Positions 5,659 through 8,753 of a DNA stretch of 8,753 bases are shown piece after piece (the first letter of the stretch is position 1; the number at the start of each line of letters is the position of its first letter). The position numbers and the translations under genes were made by a program. Origin of the DNA: Solirubrobacterales bacterium (lineage in GTDB: Bacteria > Actinomycetota > Thermoleophilia > Solirubrobacterales > Solirubrobacteraceae); NCBI GenBank assembly GCA_015655225.1, contig JAATFK010000237.1:1-8753 (forward strand). Reading direction: 5' to 3'. Below the pieces are notes generated by a model that saw nothing but the letters and a program-made list of their open reading frames with translations, was not told where the DNA came from and ran no database searches.

Positions 5659-6620
5659 CACAGGCGGGGTGGCCGGCGCGGGCCCTTCGCTCCTATACGA
5701 CGCGGCGGCTCGCGTCGGCGGTCCTCGTGGTCGCCGGCGTGGTGGTCGCCACGTTCGTGCTCCTGCACATCGTGCCGGGCGATCCGGCGCAGACGGTCCT
5801 GGGCGAGCACGCGACCCCCGCGGCGCTCGTCCAGCTGCGTCACCAGTGGGGGCTCGACAGCTCGCTGCCGACGCAGTTCGGGCGCTTCGTCTCGAACCTC
5901 GTGCGCGGCCACCTGGGAGCGTCGTACTTCTACCACGAGCCGGTCACGACGCTGATCGGGGACCGCATCGGGCAGAGCGCCGCGCTCGTCGCCGCCGCGA
6001 CGCTGTTCGCCGTCCTGATCTCGGTGCCGCTGGCGGCGATCGCGGCCTCGAACCACGACCGCTTCCCCGACCATCTCGTGCGCGGCGTCTCGGTCGTCGG
6101 GCTGGGGATGCCGTCGTTCTGGATCGGGATCGTGCTGATCGAGCTGCTGGCGGTCCGCCTCACGCTGCTGCCGGTCGGCGGCTGGGGGACCGACCTCGGG
6201 ACGCACCTCGAGTCGCTCGTGCTGCCGGGGCTGACGGCCGCGCTCGCGATCGTGCCGATCCTCGTCCGCAGCCTCCGCGTCGGGATGCTCGACGTGCTCG
6301 GCGCCGACTTCGTCGCGGCCGCGCGCGCGAAGGGCCTCGGCGAGACGCGCGTGCTCTACGCCCACGTCGCGCGCAACGCGCTGATCCCGACGCTGACGCT
6401 GCTGGGCCTGAACATCGCGTTCCTCGTCGGCAGCACCGTGATCGTCGAGCAGGTGTTCGCGCTCAACGGCCTCGGCTCGCTGCTGCTCGACTCGATCACG
6501 AACCGCGACTTCCCGGTCGTGCAGGCGATCACGCTCGTGCTCGCGACCAGTGTCGTGCTGATCAACCTCGCGACCGACCTGCTCGCCGCCCGCCTCGACC
6601 CGCGGATCCGGCTGCGATGA
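5655..6620 (+). CDS. ABC transporter permease, DppB/OppB type
   Basis: This 321-residue inner-membrane permease has a first membrane helix at about residues 18-38, then the GDPAQTVLGEHATP block typical of DppB proteins. Further hydrophobic segments lie at about 110-130, 145-170, 195-212, 235-265 and 285-310. The cytoplasmic EAA loop that docks the ATPases starts at Asp218 (DFVAAARAKGLGETRV). The ATG at 5655 overlaps the upstream stop as ATGA, and the DppC-type gene follows with the same overlap. Length and order are normal for the family. It has two internal Met and no Cys. It pairs with the next gene product to form the membrane channel. Confidence 0.95.
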   Translation: MTQAGWPARALRSYTTRRLASAVLVVAGVVVATFVLLHIVPGDPAQTVLGEHATPAALVQLRHQWGLDSSLPTQFGRFVSNLVRGHLGASYFYHEPVTTLIGDRIGQSAALVAAATLFAVLISVPLAAIAASNHDRFPDHLVRGVSVVGLGMPSFWIGIVLIELLAVRLTLLPVGGWGTDLGTHLESLVLPGLTAALAIVPILVRSLRVGMLDVLGADFVAAARAKGLGETRVLYAHVARNALIPTLTLLGLNIAFLVGSTVIVEQVFALNGLGSLLLDSITNRDFPVVQAITLVLATSVVLINLATDLLAARLDPRIRLR

Positions 6621-7480
6621 GCGCGCTGACCGCCGACGCCGAGCTGGAGCTGCCGCGCGGCACGTCGCTGTGGACGAAGGTCCGCCGCAACCCGTCGCTG
6701 ACCGCCGGGCTGATCCTCTTCGGCCTGATCGTGCTGGCGGTCGTGCTCGCGCCCGTCATCACGCCCTACAAGCCGGACCACCAGGACCTCCTCAACATCT
6801 TGAGAGACCCGTCCTGGAAGCACCCGCTCGGCACCGACCAGCTCGGCCGCGACGAGCTGTCGCGGCTGCTCTACGCCGGGCGCACCGACCTGCGCGTCGG
6901 CGTGCTCGCGGTGCTCTTCCCGTTCTGCTTCGGGACCGCCGTCGGCACGCTCGCCGGCTTCTACGGCGGCTGGGCCGACACGATCGTGATGCGGATCGTC
7001 GACGTGCTCGTCGCGTTCCCCTTCTACGTGCTCGTGATCAGCCTCGTGTTCGTCGTCGGGACCGGCACGAAGGGCATCTACGTCGCGTTCGCGATCGCCG
7101 ACTGGGTCGTCTACGCGCGCACCGTGCGCGCGACGACGCTCGTCGTGCGGGAGAGCGACTACGTCGCGGCGGCACGGGTCGGGGGGCTCGGCGACCTGCG
7201 TGTCATCGTCCGCCACGTGCTGCCGAACACGATCAGCCAGGCGATCGTCTACATCATGAGCGACGTCGTGCTCGTGATCGTCGCGGTCGTGACGCTCGGC
7301 TACCTCGGCCTCGGCGCGCAGCCGCCGACGCCCGACTGGGGGACGATGGTCAACGACGGCCAGCAGTTCCTCACGACGCACTGGACGCTCGCGACGCTGC
7401 CCGGCCTCGCCGTCGTCGTCACCGGCCTCTCGCTCTCGCTGATCGGCGACGGGCTCGCCGACGTGCTGCGGCCGCGATGA
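6617..7480 (+). CDS. ABC transporter permease, DppC/OppC type
   Basis: This is a 287-residue inner-membrane permease. A cytoplasmic N-terminal tail leads to the first helix at about residues 30-50 (LTAGLILFGLIVLAVVLAP). Next comes the DppC hallmark HPLGTDQLGRDELSRLLYAGR, which shows the usual GTD-GRD pattern. The EAA loop begins at Asp181 (DYVAAARVGGLGDLRVIVRHVLPN), and PDWGTMVNDGQQFL precedes the last helix, also typical. The ATG at 6617 overlaps the DppB-type stop by 4 bp, and its own stop overlaps the ATPase start. It forms a heterodimer with the preceding permease. Nothing in the sequence indicates the solute. Confidence 0.95.
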   Translation: MSALTADAELELPRGTSLWTKVRRNPSLTAGLILFGLIVLAVVLAPVITPYKPDHQDLLNILRDPSWKHPLGTDQLGRDELSRLLYAGRTDLRVGVLAVLFPFCFGTAVGTLAGFYGGWADTIVMRIVDVLVAFPFYVLVISLVFVVGTGTKGIYVAFAIADWVVYARTVRATTLVVRESDYVAAARVGGLGDLRVIVRHVLPNTISQAIVYIMSDVVLVIVAVVTLGYLGLGAQPPTPDWGTMVNDGQQFLTTHWTLATLPGLAVVVTGLSLSLIGDGLADVLRPR

Positions 7481-8460
7481 CCGCCGCGGCGCTCGAGGTG
7501 ACCGACCTGGTGCTCGCGCTCGACGAGCGCGGCGGCGGCGCGCGCGTGGTCGACGGCGTCTCGTTCGCGGTCCAGCGCGGCCACGCGCTCGGGATCGTCG
7601 GCGAGTCCGGCAGCGGCAAGAGCCTCACGCTGCGCGCGGTGATGGCGCTGCTGCCGACCGGCGTCCGGGTCGAGGGCGGGGCGGTCGCGCTCGGCGGCGA
7701 GCCGCTCGCGCTCGGGGGGCGCGCCGCGCGCCGCGAGCGTCGCGGGCGCGTCGCGATGGTCTTCCAGGACGCGCTCAGCGCGCTCGACCCGGTGCAGACG
7801 GCCGGCAGCCAGGTCGCCGAGGTCGGGCGCCGCGTGATGGGAATGTCGCTGTCGGCCGCCTGGGAGCGGGCCGTCGAGCTGCTCGGCCTGGTCGGGATCC
7901 GCGAGCCGGCGCGCCGGGCGCGCGCCTACCCGCACGAGCTGTCGGGGGGGATGCGCCAGCGCGTGATGCTGGCGGTCGCGCTCGCCTCCGAGCCCGACGT
8001 GCTGCTGTGCGACGAGCCGACGACGGCGCTCGACGTGACGGTCCAGGCGCAGGTGCTGGAGCTGCTCGACGACCTGCGCCAGCGGCTCCAGCTCGCGCTC
8101 GTGTTCGTCAGCCACGACCTCGCCGTCGTGCGCCAGCTGTGCGACGAGGTCGCCGTCATGTACACCGGCCGCGTCGTGGAGACGGGGGCGACCGCACCGC
8201 TGCTGGAGCGCCCGCGCCACCCGTACACGCTCGGGCTGCTGAACGCCGTGGTCGACGTGGACGAGCGCGGGCGCGTGCCGCGGCCGATCCCGGGAGCGCT
8301 GCCGGAGCCCGACCGGCTGCCGAGCGGCTGCTCCTTCCACCCCCGCTGCGAGCTGGCGACCGAGGAGTGCACGACGACCGACCCGCCGCTGATGGCGGTC
8401 GACGGCGAGCCCGGGCGCCGCAGCGCCTGCCTGCACTGGGAGCGGGTGGCGACGCCGTGA
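7477..8460 (+). CDS. ABC transporter ATPase, DppD/OppD type
   Basis: This 327-residue cytoplasmic ATPase drives import through the two permeases. The nucleotide-binding domain is complete: Walker A GESGSGKS at 42-49, the Q-loop in MVFQDALSALDP, the signature LSGGMRQRV from residue 155, Walker B ending Asp179-Glu180 (LLCDEPTTALD), and the H-loop His213. The C-terminal oligopeptide-transporter extension is present, with PYTLGLL, PIPGALPEPDRLPSGC and CSFHPRC followed by two more cysteines. These Cys are usual for the family, which can carry an Fe-S cluster. Unlike the upstream genes it is normal in sulfur amino acids (9 internal Met, 6 Cys). It starts at an ATGA overlap and ends at a GTGA overlap. 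Confidence 0.95.
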   Translation: MTAAALEVTDLVLALDERGGGARVVDGVSFAVQRGHALGIVGESGSGKSLTLRAVMALLPTGVRVEGGAVALGGEPLALGGRAARRERRGRVAMVFQDALSALDPVQTAGSQVAEVGRRVMGMSLSAAWERAVELLGLVGIREPARRARAYPHELSGGMRQRVMLAVALASEPDVLLCDEPTTALDVTVQAQVLELLDDLRQRLQLALVFVSHDLAVVRQLCDEVAVMYTGRVVETGATAPLLERPRHPYTLGLLNAVVDVDERGRVPRPIPGALPEPDRLPSGCSFHPRCELATEECTTTDPPLMAVDGEPGRRSACLHWERVATP

Positions 8461-8753
8461 GCGCTCGGGCCGGCGACCTCGTCGCGCGCGAGGTGCGCGT
8501 GACCTTCCCCTCCGACGACGGCGAGCGGATCGTCGCCGTCGACTCGGTCTCGCTGTCGCTGGCGGCCGGCGAGACGCTGGGGCTGGTCGGCGAGTCGGGC
8601 TGCGGGAAGACGACGCTGGCGCGCGCGATCGTCGGCGTGCAGGCGGTCGACAGCGGCGCGATCGAGCTGGACGGCACGTCGCTCGCGCACCGCTCGCGCG
8701 CGCAGCGGCCCGCCATCCAGCCCGTCTTCCAGGACCCCTTCTCGTCCCCCAAC
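8457..8753 (+). CDS. ABC transporter ATPase, DppF/OppF type (N-terminal part)
   Basis: These are the first 99 residues of the second ATPase; the rest lies beyond the right edge. The GTG start at 8457 overlaps the upstream TGA. Walker A is GESGCGKT at residues 45-52, with the Cys usual in DppF proteins, and the fragment ends in the Q-loop QPVFQDPFSSPN, also typical of DppF. It completes the usual A-B-C-D-F gene order of peptide-family importers and would pair with the preceding ATPase. Confidence 0.93.
   Translation, partial: MSARAGDLVAREVRVTFPSDDGERIVAVDSVSLSLAAGETLGLVGESGCGKTTLARAIVGVQAVDSGAIELDGTSLAHRSRAQRPAIQPVFQDPFSSPN

Noticed and set aside
3874..5661. A 595-codon minus-strand open frame opposite the binding-protein gene
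   Set aside because: Its product is Arg/Val/Asp/Glu-rich with no domain, and it is the complement of a clear SBP_bac_5 gene. In DNA this rich in GC, antisense frames stay open by composition.
7944..7950. Run of seven G in the ATPase signature, possible frameshift or slippage site
   Set aside because: The frame is intact through LSGGMRQRV and on to the C-terminal domain. The run simply encodes Gly-Gly.
8320..8440. Cysteine cluster at the end of the DppD-type ATPase as something novel
   Set aside because: The CSFHPRC and following Cys pattern is usual in the C-terminal extension of oligopeptide-type ATPases.

Overview
The window is about 70% GC and densely coded on both strands, with strong G/C preference at third codon positions. 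Gene starts are often ATGA/GTGA overlaps or leaderless-looking. This suggests a high-GC actinobacterium. The unusual AGA arginine usage in one gene makes me think of the Solirubrobacterales/Conexibacter side of the phylum, but that is inference only. There are no RNA genes, insertion sequences or CRISPR arrays.

Layout, left to right. Positions 1-1469 hold two minus-strand flavin monooxygenase genes of the NtaA/SnaA/DszA class joined by an ATGA overlap; the left one runs off the window. A 67-bp divergent promoter region follows. Positions 1537-2595 hold a plus-strand luciferase-family oxidoreductase of a different subgroup. It ends tail to tail, across a GC hairpin, with a minus-strand gene (2620-3672) whose product resembles DszB, the 2'-hydroxybiphenyl-2-sulfinate desulfinase. 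The positions of the DszB catalytic Cys, His and Arg are all conserved. Upstream lies a 363-bp divergent control region holding a possible leaderless leader ORF (3669-3881), a 13-bp stem-loop and a 6+6 bp palindrome. Positions 4036-8753 hold a plus-strand operon with 4-bp overlaps at every junction: a peptide-type substrate-binding lipoprotein, two permeases, and two ATPases, the last cut by the window edge.

Working model (inference): this is an organosulfur scavenging locus. A Dpp/Opp/Ddp-type importer brings in a sulfur compound, one or more FMNH2-dependent monooxygenases oxidise it, and the DszB-like enzyme releases sulfite from a sulfinate intermediate. Supporting this, the monooxygenases, desulfinase, binding protein and first permease are very poor in Cys and Met: 12 such residues in about 1,946, not counting initiators. 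One 383-residue enzyme has neither Cys nor internal Met, while the neighbouring ATPase has 15 in 327. This fits proteins made during sulfur starvation. The substrate cannot be read from the sequence. No flavin reductase or DszC-like enzyme is inside the window.
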